A stretch of DNA of 64,000 bases. It comes from Streptomyces hygroscopicus (GTDB lineage: Bacteria; Actinomycetota; Actinomycetes; Streptomycetales; Streptomycetaceae). Made by a program: the position numbers and the translations under genes. Below are positions 7,893 through 15,109 of the stretch, piece by piece (positions within the stretch are counted from its first letter, which is position 1; every line of letters starts with the position of its first letter). The DNA lies in NCBI RefSeq assembly GCF_026168105.1, contig NZ_LBMW01000001.1, positions 372,001 through 436,000 of the forward strand. Reading direction: 5' to 3'. Below the pieces are notes generated by a model. The model saw nothing but the letters and a program-made list of their open reading frames with translations, did not search any database and was not told the DNA's origin.

Positions 7893-9074
7893 ATGAGGTC
7901 GCGGCAAAGCCTTGCCCGTCTGCAGCAGCCGTGGCAATCGAGTCATGCGCTGCTGTTGCTGCCGGTCGTCTTCATCATCGCGATCACCCTGGTGGACATC
8001 CACTCGCCGACGAGCATCCATCTGGGACCCGCACTTGTCATCGCGCCCGCGCTCACCGCATCGTTCGCCGGCCCCAGGACGACCGCCTTCGTGGGTGCAC
8101 TGGCGGTGGCGGCCCAGATCTTCATCGCCGTGTTCCACGGCGGGCTGACCACCACGAACCACGTCGTGCAGATCATCACCATCACCGTGCTGTCGGTGGT
8201 GATCGTCATCTACTCCGCCCTCCGCGACCGGCACCGTGAGCAGCTGGCCCAGGTGCGGTCGGTGGCCGAGGCCGCTCAGCACGTCCTGCTGTGGCCGCTG
8301 CCGGAAGCGATCGGCCCCCTGAAGGTCGCCTGTATGTACCTGGCCGCCGAGGACGAAGCCCAGATCGGCGGCGATCTGTACGCGGCCACCCGTACCGAGA
8401 ACGCGGTGCGCGTCATGATCGGCGACGTACGCGGCAAGGGGCTGTCCGCCATCGGCGAGGCGGCCCTGTTGCTCGGCGCCTTCCGCGAGGCCTCTCACCG
8501 GCAGGCAAACCTGCCGGAGCTCGCCGCCACCCTGGAGCAGAGCGTGGCCCGCTATCTGGCCGACTTCGAACCGCCCGAGGAGGCGGGCGAACGCTTCGCC
8601 ACCTCCTTGCTGGTGGAGATTCCGGACCACGACCCGATCACTCGTATGACCAGCTGCGGGCACCCCCCGCCGCTGCTGCTCAGCGCCGGTCACGTGGTCA
8701 CCATCCCAAGCCTGCACCCCGCTCCCCCCATGGGGATCGGCGCGACGGAGCCGGACGCCTACACCCTGGACGTGTTCTCCTTCGAGCCCGGCGACACCCT
8801 CCTGCTGTACACCGATGGCGTCATCGAGGCGCGGAACTCCGGGGGCCGCTTCTACCCGCTCACGGAACGCGTCGCCCATTGGACGGAGGTCGGCCCCGAG
8901 GCGCTCCTGCAGCACATCCGGCGAGACCTCCTCGCCCACACCGGTGGACGCCTGGACGACGACGCGGCCCTCATCGCCCTCCGTCGCACCACCAGCGTCC
9001 ACCGCGGCCGCCATCACGAACGGGTCATCCACGCCGACGGGTTCCGCCACCGTCCGGGCGCCGAAGACAGTTGA
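7893..9074 (+). CDS. Membrane SpoIIE-type PP2C phosphatase
   Basis: 393 residues from ATG 7893, preceded by GGTGGAAGG. N-terminal residues 18-110 hold about three to four membrane helices; the C-terminal part is a PP2C domain of SpoIIE type with metal-binding acidic motifs: IGGDLYA, GDVRGKG, SCGHPPP, YTDGVIEAR and DDDAAL. Proteins of this type reverse phosphorylation of anti-anti-sigma factors in Streptomyces partner-switching systems, so a STAS-domain substrate is expected, but none lies nearby. A close paralogue with the same layout is at 21742-22875. Family call secure; the regulon is unknown. Confidence 0.92.
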   Translation: MRSRQSLARLQQPWQSSHALLLLPVVFIIAITLVDIHSPTSIHLGPALVIAPALTASFAGPRTTAFVGALAVAAQIFIAVFHGGLTTTNHVVQIITITVLSVVIVIYSALRDRHREQLAQVRSVAEAAQHVLLWPLPEAIGPLKVACMYLAAEDEAQIGGDLYAATRTENAVRVMIGDVRGKGLSAIGEAALLLGAFREASHRQANLPELAATLEQSVARYLADFEPPEEAGERFATSLLVEIPDHDPITRMTSCGHPPPLLLSAGHVVTIPSLHPAPPMGIGATEPDAYTLDVFSFEPGDTLLLYTDGVIEARNSGGRFYPLTERVAHWTEVGPEALLQHIRRDLLAHTGGRLDDDAALIALRRTTSVHRGRHHERVIHADGFRHRPGAEDS

Positions 9075-9426
9075 GGTGGTCTGCAGGCGGCCCAGCGCCC
9101 GTGACGGTCCACCGCCGCGTGCAACTGGTATTCCTGTCACCGAGGTTGACCCGGACGGAAGCCGAGAACGACTTCGTGGTGTCCACCGGCCCCTGATCGC
9201 CGCTTACGCCGCCCTCCTCGCCGCGTACGCCGGCCCCCGTCGCCTCGTACGCCGACGCGCCGTTCGGCTTCGGCCCGGTCCCGGCTCTGTCTTCTTTGCA
9301 CGTACTGATCTGTTTCTTTGAGATGACACGGTACGGAAGTCCCCTCCCGTACACGTTGTCCTTTTCCTATGTCGGTGCATGGATCGCAGGCATCCCCCAT
9401 GCTCCGTACAGCTCAGGGAGAACCCT
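9075..9426. other. 352-bp non-coding gap upstream of the secreted phosphodiesterase
   Basis: No open frame with Streptomyces codon bias covers it. A short inverted repeat, GTACGG at 9331-9336 and CCGTAC at 9347-9352, lies about 80 bp before the downstream start, and the stretch from 9291 to 9372 is T-rich, so the promoter is probably here. The PHO-box pattern expected for phosphate genes was not found. Confidence 0.5.
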
Positions 9427-11091
9427 TTGTTCAGTCGTCCTGCCCGTCCCGTGGTCGCGGTGGCGGCCGCCCTCGCCGCCGTGGGCGGCCTCACCGCGAC
9501 GGCCATCGCGCCCGCCTCGGCGCACGCCCCCGCCCCGCACCCACGCGCCTCCGCCCGGCATGTCCTGCTGCTGTCGGTCGACGGCCTGCACCAGTCCGAT
9601 CTGGCCTGGTACGTCGCCCGTCATCCCGGATCGGCGCTCGCCCGGCTCGCCGCCGGCGGCGTGGAGTACACGCACGCCAGAACCACCGTTCCGTCGGACT
9701 CGTTCCCCGGCATGGTCGGCCAGGTCACCGGGGGCGACCCGGGCACCACGGGTGTCTACTACGACGACACCTACAACCATGCCCTCCTCCCGGCCGGCAC
9801 GACCCACTGCACGGGCGTCCGGCCCGGTGTGGAGGTCGACCTCACCGAGGACCTCGACCGCAACAAGCAGTCCCTCGACGCCGGTCAGGGACTGACCGGC
9901 CTGCCCGGCAGCATCCTGAAGATGACCGGCAACGCCCGCAGCCTGATCGACCCGTCGAAGCTGCCGGTCGACCCGAAGACCTGCAACCCGGTCTATCCGT
10001 ACTCGTACCTGAAGGTGAACACGGTCTTCAACGTGGCCCGCAAGGCCGGGCTGCGGACCGCGTGGTCCGACAAGCACATCGCGTACGACATCCTCAACGG
10101 GCCGTCCGGCAACGGCATCCAGGACCTGTTCGCCCCCGAGATCAACAGTGACGCGATCGGCTACAAGGCGGGCGCCGACTGGACGAAGGACAACGCGGCA
10201 ACCGAGCAGTACGACGGCTACAAGGTGCAGGCCGTTCTCAACGAGATCGACGGCTACGACCACAGCCGTACGGACAAGGTCGGGACCCCGGCGGTCTTCG
10301 GCATGAACTTCCAGTCCGTCTCCACCGCCCAGAAGCTCCCCACCTCCGACGGTCTGACGGGCGGTTACCGGGCGAAGGGCGTCCCCGGCCCGCTGCTGGA
10401 GAAGAACCTCGCGTTCGTCGACAAGGAGGTCGGGGCGCTCGCCGCCGAACTCCGCAAGCAGCACCTCGACGGCACCACCACGGTCATCCTCTCGGCCAAG
10501 CACGGGCAGTCCCCGACCGACCCCAAGGCGCTGACCCGGATCGACGACGGCGCGCTCATCGACGGTCTCGACGCCGCCTGGAAGGCCGCCCATCCGGGCG
10601 CGGGGAAGCTGGTCGCGCATTCCGTGAACGACGACGGCATGCTCATCTGGCTCACGGACCGTTCCAAGGCGGCAACCGATTTCGCCAAGGCGTATCTGCT
10701 CGCCCAGTCCGGTACCGGCAACGGCATCGACGGCAGCGCCAAGCCGTTCACCGCGAGCGGTCTGAAGACCCTGTACGCCGGTGCGGACGCCGCCCGCTAC
10801 TTCCACGTCCGGCCGGGGGACCCGCGCGTGCCCGACCTCTTCGGCATCGCGCGGTACGGCGTCGTCTACACCGGTGGCAAGGGCAAGATCGCCGAGCACG
10901 GCGGCGCCCACGCCGACGACCTCGACGTCCCGCTCGTCGTCTCCGGTGGCGCCGCCCCGCACGGCACTCGCGTCAGCGGCCCGGTGGAGACCACGCAGAT
11001 CGCCCCGACGATCCTGCGGCTGCTCGGCCTGAACCCGCAGGATCTGGACGCCGTACGCATCGAGCACACCCGGGCACTGCCCAACCGCTGA
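9427..11091 (+). CDS. Secreted type I phosphodiesterase / nucleotide pyrophosphatase-like protein
   Basis: 554 residues. TTG 9427 is chosen over ATG 9379 because AGGGAG at 9414-9419 sits 7 bases upstream and because it begins a Sec signal peptide (basic FSRPARP, hydrophobic VVAVAAALAAVGGLTATAI, Ala-X-Ala-like ASA cleavage region). The mature protein contains HVLLLSVDGLHQSDL, the alkaline-phosphatase-fold metal-binding Asp; a nucleophile region TTVPSDSFPGMVGQ (Ser/Thr); and a late GKIAEHGGAHADD metal-binding HGG/HxDD pattern. This is the type I phosphodiesterase (PF01663) pattern. Likely hydrolyses phosphodiesters or phosphonates outside the cell. Confidence 0.85.
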   Translation: MFSRPARPVVAVAAALAAVGGLTATAIAPASAHAPAPHPRASARHVLLLSVDGLHQSDLAWYVARHPGSALARLAAGGVEYTHARTTVPSDSFPGMVGQVTGGDPGTTGVYYDDTYNHALLPAGTTHCTGVRPGVEVDLTEDLDRNKQSLDAGQGLTGLPGSILKMTGNARSLIDPSKLPVDPKTCNPVYPYSYLKVNTVFNVARKAGLRTAWSDKHIAYDILNGPSGNGIQDLFAPEINSDAIGYKAGADWTKDNAATEQYDGYKVQAVLNEIDGYDHSRTDKVGTPAVFGMNFQSVSTAQKLPTSDGLTGGYRAKGVPGPLLEKNLAFVDKEVGALAAELRKQHLDGTTTVILSAKHGQSPTDPKALTRIDDGALIDGLDAAWKAAHPGAGKLVAHSVNDDGMLIWLTDRSKAATDFAKAYLLAQSGTGNGIDGSAKPFTASGLKTLYAGADAARYFHVRPGDPRVPDLFGIARYGVVYTGGKGKIAEHGGAHADDLDVPLVVSGGAAPHGTRVSGPVETTQIAPTILRLLGLNPQDLDAVRIEHTRALPNR

Positions 11092-11485
11092 CCCGGACCC
11101 GGGCGTCGCGCGTCAACTCCCTTGGTGGGGCCGCCACTCCGGCGGTCCCGCCGAGTCCTCGTCGAATGCCGCCTCGGAGGCCGTCGACGTCGTGGACCGA
11201 GCCATGAGTGTCGGCGGCGCCTCGGTGCCCGGCCGGCCGGCCGGCCGGCCGCGGCGAGCCGTACCCGCCCGGCCGTCGACTCGCCTCCCCGCGCAGAAAA
11301 CCTGACGGATTCTGTCAGGTATCAGGTCCAGGGTGCAGCCGCGGAGGTCACCGGGACCTGGTGACCTCCTGAGTTCTGGTCAGCCGCAACAGGAGGTGCA
11401 CCGCGGAGGCCTGGCGGCCTTACCGCGCATGGGCCGCGCTGCACATGCGGGTGCTGCGCGGGGAGCGCATGGGACCGGCCGCCGT

Positions 11486-11609
11486 ACGGCCGGTCCGGGC
11501 ATAGGCCACTCCGCGCGCGGCCCGTCCCGGGGTACGCAGCTGCCTCCACGGCCGGTCCGGGCATAGGCCACTCCGCGTACGGCCGATCCGGGGTACGCCG
11601 CCGTCGTAT
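11486..11609. repeat. 62-bp degenerate tandem duplication
   Basis: Copy 1 runs from 11486, copy 2 from 11548. The first 30 bases of each copy are identical (ACGGCCGGTCCGGGCATAGG and on to CCGCG), after which they diverge but keep GGGGTACGC in step. No coding frame. A second example, after 3081-3396, of tandem duplication in a gene gap. Confidence 0.85.
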
Positions 11610-11630
11610 GCGTCGGGGAAGCCCCCTGCA

Positions 11631-11661
11631 GAGCACGCTCGACGTCGGCCGGAGCGTGCTC
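11631..11661 (-). terminator. Hairpin downstream of the LuxR gene
   Basis: GAGCACGCTC at 11631-11640 is a perfect 10-bp inverted repeat with GAGCGTGCTC at 11652-11661, with an 11-base loop. It lies 5 bp past the stop of the minus-strand LuxR gene, the expected place for a factor-independent terminator. Confidence 0.7.
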
Positions 11662-11665
11662 GACG

Positions 11666-12943
11666 TCAGGAGGCGGTCGCCCCCCACTCATGGGCGAGTG
11701 CGGCCGCCTCACCGCGGGAGCCGACGCCCAGCTTCTCCAGGATGTTCGCCACATGGAACTTCACGGTCGACTCGCTGATGTGCAGCTCCCGCGCGATGTC
11801 CCGGTTGCGCCGTCCTCGCGCCAGATGCTCCAGCACCTCCAGTTCCCGCGCCCGCAGCACGGTCAGCGGATCCTTGCGCGGTGTCCCGGGCGGCCCGAGC
11901 GGGACCTCGATCGTCACCGTCGTACCCCAGCCCGGCAACGCGTCGACCTCGAGCCGTCCGCCGAGGGCCGCCAGCCGCTCACCCACCCGGCGCGCGTCGA
12001 GGTCGCCCCGGGACAGGGTCCCGGGTCCGTCGTCCCGTACGGTGGCCCGCAGCTCGCCCGCGCCGACCTTCCAGCCGATGTGGAGCCGGCGCACCTCCCC
12101 GCCCTGCCCCTGGTCGTCCAGCGCCGCGTACACCACCGCACGCACGACGGCACGTGCCGTGTTGGCGACGTCGGCGGGCAGCAGCCGGTCCGCCCCCTCC
12201 TCCGCGCCGGGCGTGCCGAGGTCCAGCCGTACACCGCGGGCGCGCACCGCCTGCTGGAGCGAGTCGGCGAGACGGATGAAGGCGTCGTCGGCGCGTTCCT
12301 CGACCAGCGCCTGGTCGCGCTCGGCCTCGGAGCGCAGCTCGACCAGGGCGGAAACGGCCAGGTCCACCGCGCGGGCCCGGGCGGCCGTGTCGTCCAGGGT
12401 CCGGTCCCGCAGGACGCCCAGCAGGGCGGTGAGCGAGGAGCCGTGGGCGTCGCCGAGTTCGGCCAGGGTGGCGGCGCGGGCCGCGGCCGCCGCCCGTGAC
12501 CGGGCGAGTGCCCCTGGTACCGCCTCGGCCGCCAGCCGTTCCCGGTGCGCGGTCACCAGGTCCCACAGCGCATGTGCCGCCGCCAGGTGCTCGGCGGGTA
12601 CCGGAGCGTCCTCGGTGCGTACGAGGACAAGAATCGCCCCCCGCTCGGTGAGGTCGGTGGACAGCACGAGGACCGGCACCTCGACGCCGGCCATCCTGGC
12701 CCGTCCCTGCCTGCTTCCACGCGCGGGCGTCAGCGGGGCGAGGGCGGCGACCTCGGCGGTGGTGATGGCGGAGCCGGGCCCGCCCGGAGGCTCGCCATGG
12801 GTCTTGAACGGCGCGTACGCGCAGTTGCTGGACAGCTCGGCCACCGCCCGGTGCGGGATCGCCACGGCGAGAGCGGCGGACAGGCGCGGGAGGATCTCGC
12901 CCAGGGGCGCCCGGATCACATCGACTGCGGCCGTGAGGTCCAT
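11666..12943 (-). CDS. LuxR-family regulator with ATPase-like sensor module
   Basis: 425 residues from ATG 12943. The N-terminal ~160 residues resemble a GAF-like ligand or sensing domain; next come features of a HisKA_3 / HATPase_c module: helix LAELGDAHGSSLTALLGVLRDR, an N-box-like GADRLLPADVANTARAVVRAV and a G-box, VRDDGPGTL. The C-terminal ~65 residues are a typical LuxR HTH (LTVLRARELEVLEHLARGRR then NRDIARELHISESTVKFHV). A protein that combines an ATPase-like half and its own output domain needs no separate response regulator. Divergent from the MDR gene at 13103, with an inverted operator between, so it probably controls that gene and itself. Terminator at 11631-11661. Confidence 0.83.
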   Translation of the reverse strand: MDLTAAVDVIRAPLGEILPRLSAALAVAIPHRAVAELSSNCAYAPFKTHGEPPGGPGSAITTAEVAALAPLTPARGSRQGRARMAGVEVPVLVLSTDLTERGAILVLVRTEDAPVPAEHLAAAHALWDLVTAHRERLAAEAVPGALARSRAAAAARAATLAELGDAHGSSLTALLGVLRDRTLDDTAARARAVDLAVSALVELRSEAERDQALVEERADDAFIRLADSLQQAVRARGVRLDLGTPGAEEGADRLLPADVANTARAVVRAVVYAALDDQGQGGEVRRLHIGWKVGAGELRATVRDDGPGTLSRGDLDARRVGERLAALGGRLEVDALPGWGTTVTIEVPLGPPGTPRKDPLTVLRARELEVLEHLARGRRNRDIARELHISESTVKFHVANILEKLGVGSRGEAAALAHEWGATAS

Positions 12944-12970
12944 GGCTGCCAGCCTAACCAGCCGGACCTG

Positions 12971-13024
12971 CGCTCCGGCTGTCCTTTCGGCCAGGCCGAA
13001 CCGTCCGAAAGGACAGCGGGAGCG
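12971..13024. promoter_or_regulatory. 20-bp inverted repeat between divergent genes (putative operator)
   Basis: CGCTCCGGCTGTCCTTTCGG at 12971-12990 and its near-perfect reverse complement at 13005-13024 (19 of 20 match; inner 13 bp perfect) are separated by 14 bp, in the 159-bp gap between the LuxR gene and the MDR gene. Arms about 3 helical turns apart centre to centre suit a dimeric regulator, the LuxR product being the obvious candidate. It could also form an RNA hairpin. Binding not tested. Confidence 0.7.
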
Positions 13025-13102
13025 GAGGTGTCCCGCACGAGCATGGAGGTGTTGTCCACGAGCCGCCTCGGCGGTGTATTCACACGACTGGGAGCGAATG
13101 AC

Positions 13103-14005
13103 ATGAAGGCGATCGTGTACGAGGAGTACGGCGGTCCCGAGGTGCTCCACCTGAAGGAGATCGAGGAGCCCCACGCGGGGCCCGGCCAGGTGCGTCTGAA
13201 GGTCGTGGCCGCGGCCGTCAATCCCCTCGACCACAAGATCCGTCACGGCTGGATGCCGTTCATGGCTCCGGCCTTTCCGGCGGTCCCCGGCCTCGAGGCG
13301 GCCGGCATCGTCGACGAGGTCGGCGAGGGGGTCACCGGTGTCTCGGTGGGTGACGAGGTGCTGGGCTGGACCGACACGGGCGCGTATGCCCCGTACGCCC
13401 TGGCCACCGATGTCGCCCCCAAGCCCGCCGGCCTGGGCTGGGAGTCGGCTGCCGCGTTGCCCGTGGCCACGGAGACCTCGGCCCGCGTGCTCGACCTCCT
13501 TGGCCTGACCGAGGGCGAGACCCTGCTGCTGCACGGGGCCGCCGGTGTGGTCGGCGCCGTCGGGGTCCAGCTCGCCGTGGCCCGCGGCGCCACCGTCATC
13601 GGGACCGCCTCACCCGCCAACCACGACTATCTGCGCTCCCTCGGCGCGATCCCCGTCGCCTACGGGGACGGCCTTGCCGACCGGGTGCGCGCCGTCGCCC
13701 CCGGCGGCATCGACGCCGTCTACGACGCCGCCGGACACGGCGCCCTGCGCGTCTCGACGGAACTGCGCGGCGGCACCACCGACCGCATCGTCACCATCGC
13801 GGACCCGGAGGCCGCCGACCTCGGCATCACCTTCTCCAGCGGCGGCCCGCGCTCCGTGACGGCTCTCGCCGAACACGCACGCCTGGCGGCGGCCGGACGT
13901 CTGGACGTACGTATCGCCCGGAGCTTCCCGCTCGCCGACGCCGCCGAGGCCCAACGGGAGAGCGAGAGCGGTCACCCGCGCGGCAAGCTCATCCTGAGGC
14001 CGTAA
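13103..14005 (+). CDS. NADP-dependent quinone-oxidoreductase-like MDR enzyme
   Basis: 300 residues from ATG 13103; GGGAG at 13090-13094 is 8 bases upstream. It starts MKAIVYEEYGGPEVL and keeps the zeta-crystallin / quinone oxidoreductase pattern: AGPGQVRLKVVAAAVNPLD, VPGLEAAGIVDEVGEGV and the NADPH-binding LHGAAGVVGAVGVQLAVARG. It lacks the Cys/His residues for catalytic zinc, so it is the zinc-independent MDR type. It is divergent from the LuxR gene and likely its target. Possible terminator at 14044-14066. Redox role against quinones or enals is an inference. Confidence 0.88.
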   Translation: MKAIVYEEYGGPEVLHLKEIEEPHAGPGQVRLKVVAAAVNPLDHKIRHGWMPFMAPAFPAVPGLEAAGIVDEVGEGVTGVSVGDEVLGWTDTGAYAPYALATDVAPKPAGLGWESAAALPVATETSARVLDLLGLTEGETLLLHGAAGVVGAVGVQLAVARGATVIGTASPANHDYLRSLGAIPVAYGDGLADRVRAVAPGGIDAVYDAAGHGALRVSTELRGGTTDRIVTIADPEAADLGITFSSGGPRSVTALAEHARLAAAGRLDVRIARSFPLADAAEAQRESESGHPRGKLILRP

Positions 14006-14043
14006 GGCGGGGGCCGCTTCCGCTCTCGCGTGACCGTCGCAAA

Positions 14044-14066
14044 GGGGGCCGGGCTCGCCCGCCCCC
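14044..14066 (+). terminator. GC-rich hairpin after the MDR gene
   Basis: GGGGGC at 14044-14049 can pair with GCCCCC at 14061-14066, extended inside by CGGGC/GCCCG past one bulged base. It begins 39 bp after the MDR stop. Plausible terminator, weak support. Confidence 0.35.
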
Positions 14067-14326
14067 TAGCTTCGTCATCGCTCCGGCGGTCAGGATGCGA
14101 TCATCGACAGGATCGTCACCGAAGCCGACGGCCGGTGACGGCTGAGGCCGTACGTGCCCTGGCGCGCCGTGCGGCTGCTCGGGGCCGGGCTCCTCACGCC
14201 GGTCGACTTTGCCTATTGTTCACCGGAGCGACAACAGAAATACTTCCACAAGGCACCCATTCCGGAAGAAAGTGCCGCATTGTCGGATATGAGACACCCG
14301 TACCCGAGCAGAGGAAGTCAGCCGAC
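14067..14326. other. Non-coding gap before a small peptide gene
   Basis: 260 bp without a coding frame of native codon use. The part 14201-14290 is distinctly A/T-rich for this genome (TTTGCCTATTGTTCACC, GACAACAGAAATACTTCCAC) and probably contains the promoter of the 45-residue peptide gene. GAGGAAG at 14311-14317 is its SD. Confidence 0.5.
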
Positions 14327-14464
14327 ATGGGCGGAATTCTCGTAACCGTCGCGACGAAGATCGGCGCCGCACTCGCCGAAGCGATCATCATGCGCGTCCT
14401 GTGGGAGCTGTGGACCGCGTACGCGCGCCGTCTGCGCACGACCGCAGCACCGGCCGCCGCCTGA
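14327..14464 (+). CDS. 45-residue amphipathic/hydrophobic peptide
   Basis: Starts at ATG 14327 with GAGGAAG 9 bases upstream. The sequence begins MGGILVTVATKIGAALAEAI and continues as one long hydrophobic helix with Arg residues clustered at the C-terminal end (YARRLR) and an Ala-rich tail. It is too short for standard gene callers. The good SD, independent promoter-like A/T-rich upstream region and sensible composition argue that it is real. I recall similar short proteins in Streptomyces but cannot name a family. A membrane-bound or secreted helix is possible. Confidence 0.6.
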   Translation: MGGILVTVATKIGAALAEAIIMRVLWELWTAYARRLRTTAAPAAA

Positions 14465-14542
14465 CGCGTGGCCGTCGCTCCGAGCGCCTTATGCGCGGCC
14501 GCCCGGCAGCATCATCGCCGCCGGGCGCCGTTGAGCCCGGCG

Positions 14543-14929
14543 TCAGCCGCTCTTCTTGGCCGGCCCGCGGGCCTCACCGTTGTGCCCGGCCGACGCCCGG
14601 GCGCCTCCCTCGCCGGATCTGCCACCGCGCAACAGCCAGGTGGCTCCGCCGACGGCCAGGGCCACCGGCCATTCAAGAGCTCCCGCTGCCGCCATCGCAC
14701 CAAGGCCTCCGTAGAAAACGAGGTCCTTGGCCGACGGCATGCCGGGCATCCGTGATGTCGCCGCTTTGGCTGTGCTTGTCACGTCTTCCCTGGTGAGGTA
14801 CGGAATCCTCAACGCCGGGTGCACCGTGCGGGTGTGCAGGTGCATGCCCGCGCCTTCGTGCGCGTGGATCTCCATGGGGTGCTGTCGGGACTCTTCCCGC
14901 CGCGGTGCGGTCTCCGTTGTCTTGACCAT
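14543..14929 (-). CDS. Small membrane-associated protein divergent from the P-type ATPase
   Basis: 128 residues from ATG 14929, with GGAGG shortly upstream. Residues 18-32 are His-rich (MEIHAHEGAGMHLHTRTVH), a possible metal-binding segment; a hydrophobic hairpin of two helices follows (DLVFYGGLGAMAAAGALEWP and AVGGATWLLRG), then a Gly/Ala-rich tail. I recall homologues next to P-type ATPase genes in other Streptomyces. The gene is divergent from the ATPase with 180 bp between starts. A metal-related or regulatory partner of the pump is a reasonable inference but untested. Confidence 0.68.
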   Translation of the reverse strand: MVKTTETAPRREESRQHPMEIHAHEGAGMHLHTRTVHPALRIPYLTREDVTSTAKAATSRMPGMPSAKDLVFYGGLGAMAAAGALEWPVALAVGGATWLLRGGRSGEGGARASAGHNGEARGPAKKSG

Positions 14930-15109
14930 CCCCCTGGCCTCCTTCCACGGAGTGGGTGTGGTGTGCCACTTCAATTCTTGCGCGCTTCGCCCGGCGTGCG
15001 CCTTGTGACCCCTGGGGAAATCCAGCACTCCTGGTGTTCAGGTTGAAATAGGGATTTCTGGCTACTCGTGCACCCGGAGCTGAGTGCGGCCGGGAGCGGG
15101 TGATGCGCT

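Larger units (their letters stand above)
11092..11665. other. 574-bp gap with tandem duplication and hairpin
   Basis: No convincing gene. It contains a run of five GGCC units at 11231-11250, a degenerate 62-bp tandem duplication (11486-11609, listed separately) and a strong hairpin (11631-11661, listed separately). The CTGACGGATTCTGTCAG at 11302-11318 is a short palindrome that could be an operator, but nothing nearby has a start codon oriented to use it. Confidence 0.6.

Noticed and set aside
9331..9352. PHO box or operator before the phosphodiesterase
   Set aside because: Inverted GTACGG/CCGTAC is short and does not match the GTTCACC repeat pattern.
11302..11318. Palindrome CTGACGGATTCTGTCAG
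   Set aside because: No promoter or start on either side; kept as a note only.
12545..13102. Plus-strand N-terminal extension of the MDR frame
   Set aside because: It runs through the LuxR gene antisense; the MDR family begins with MKAIVYEEYG at 13103.
11666..13534. Long minus-strand reading upstream of the LuxR ATG
   Set aside because: The first ~200 residues have no domain and overlap the MDR gene; the family-like start is ATG 12943.
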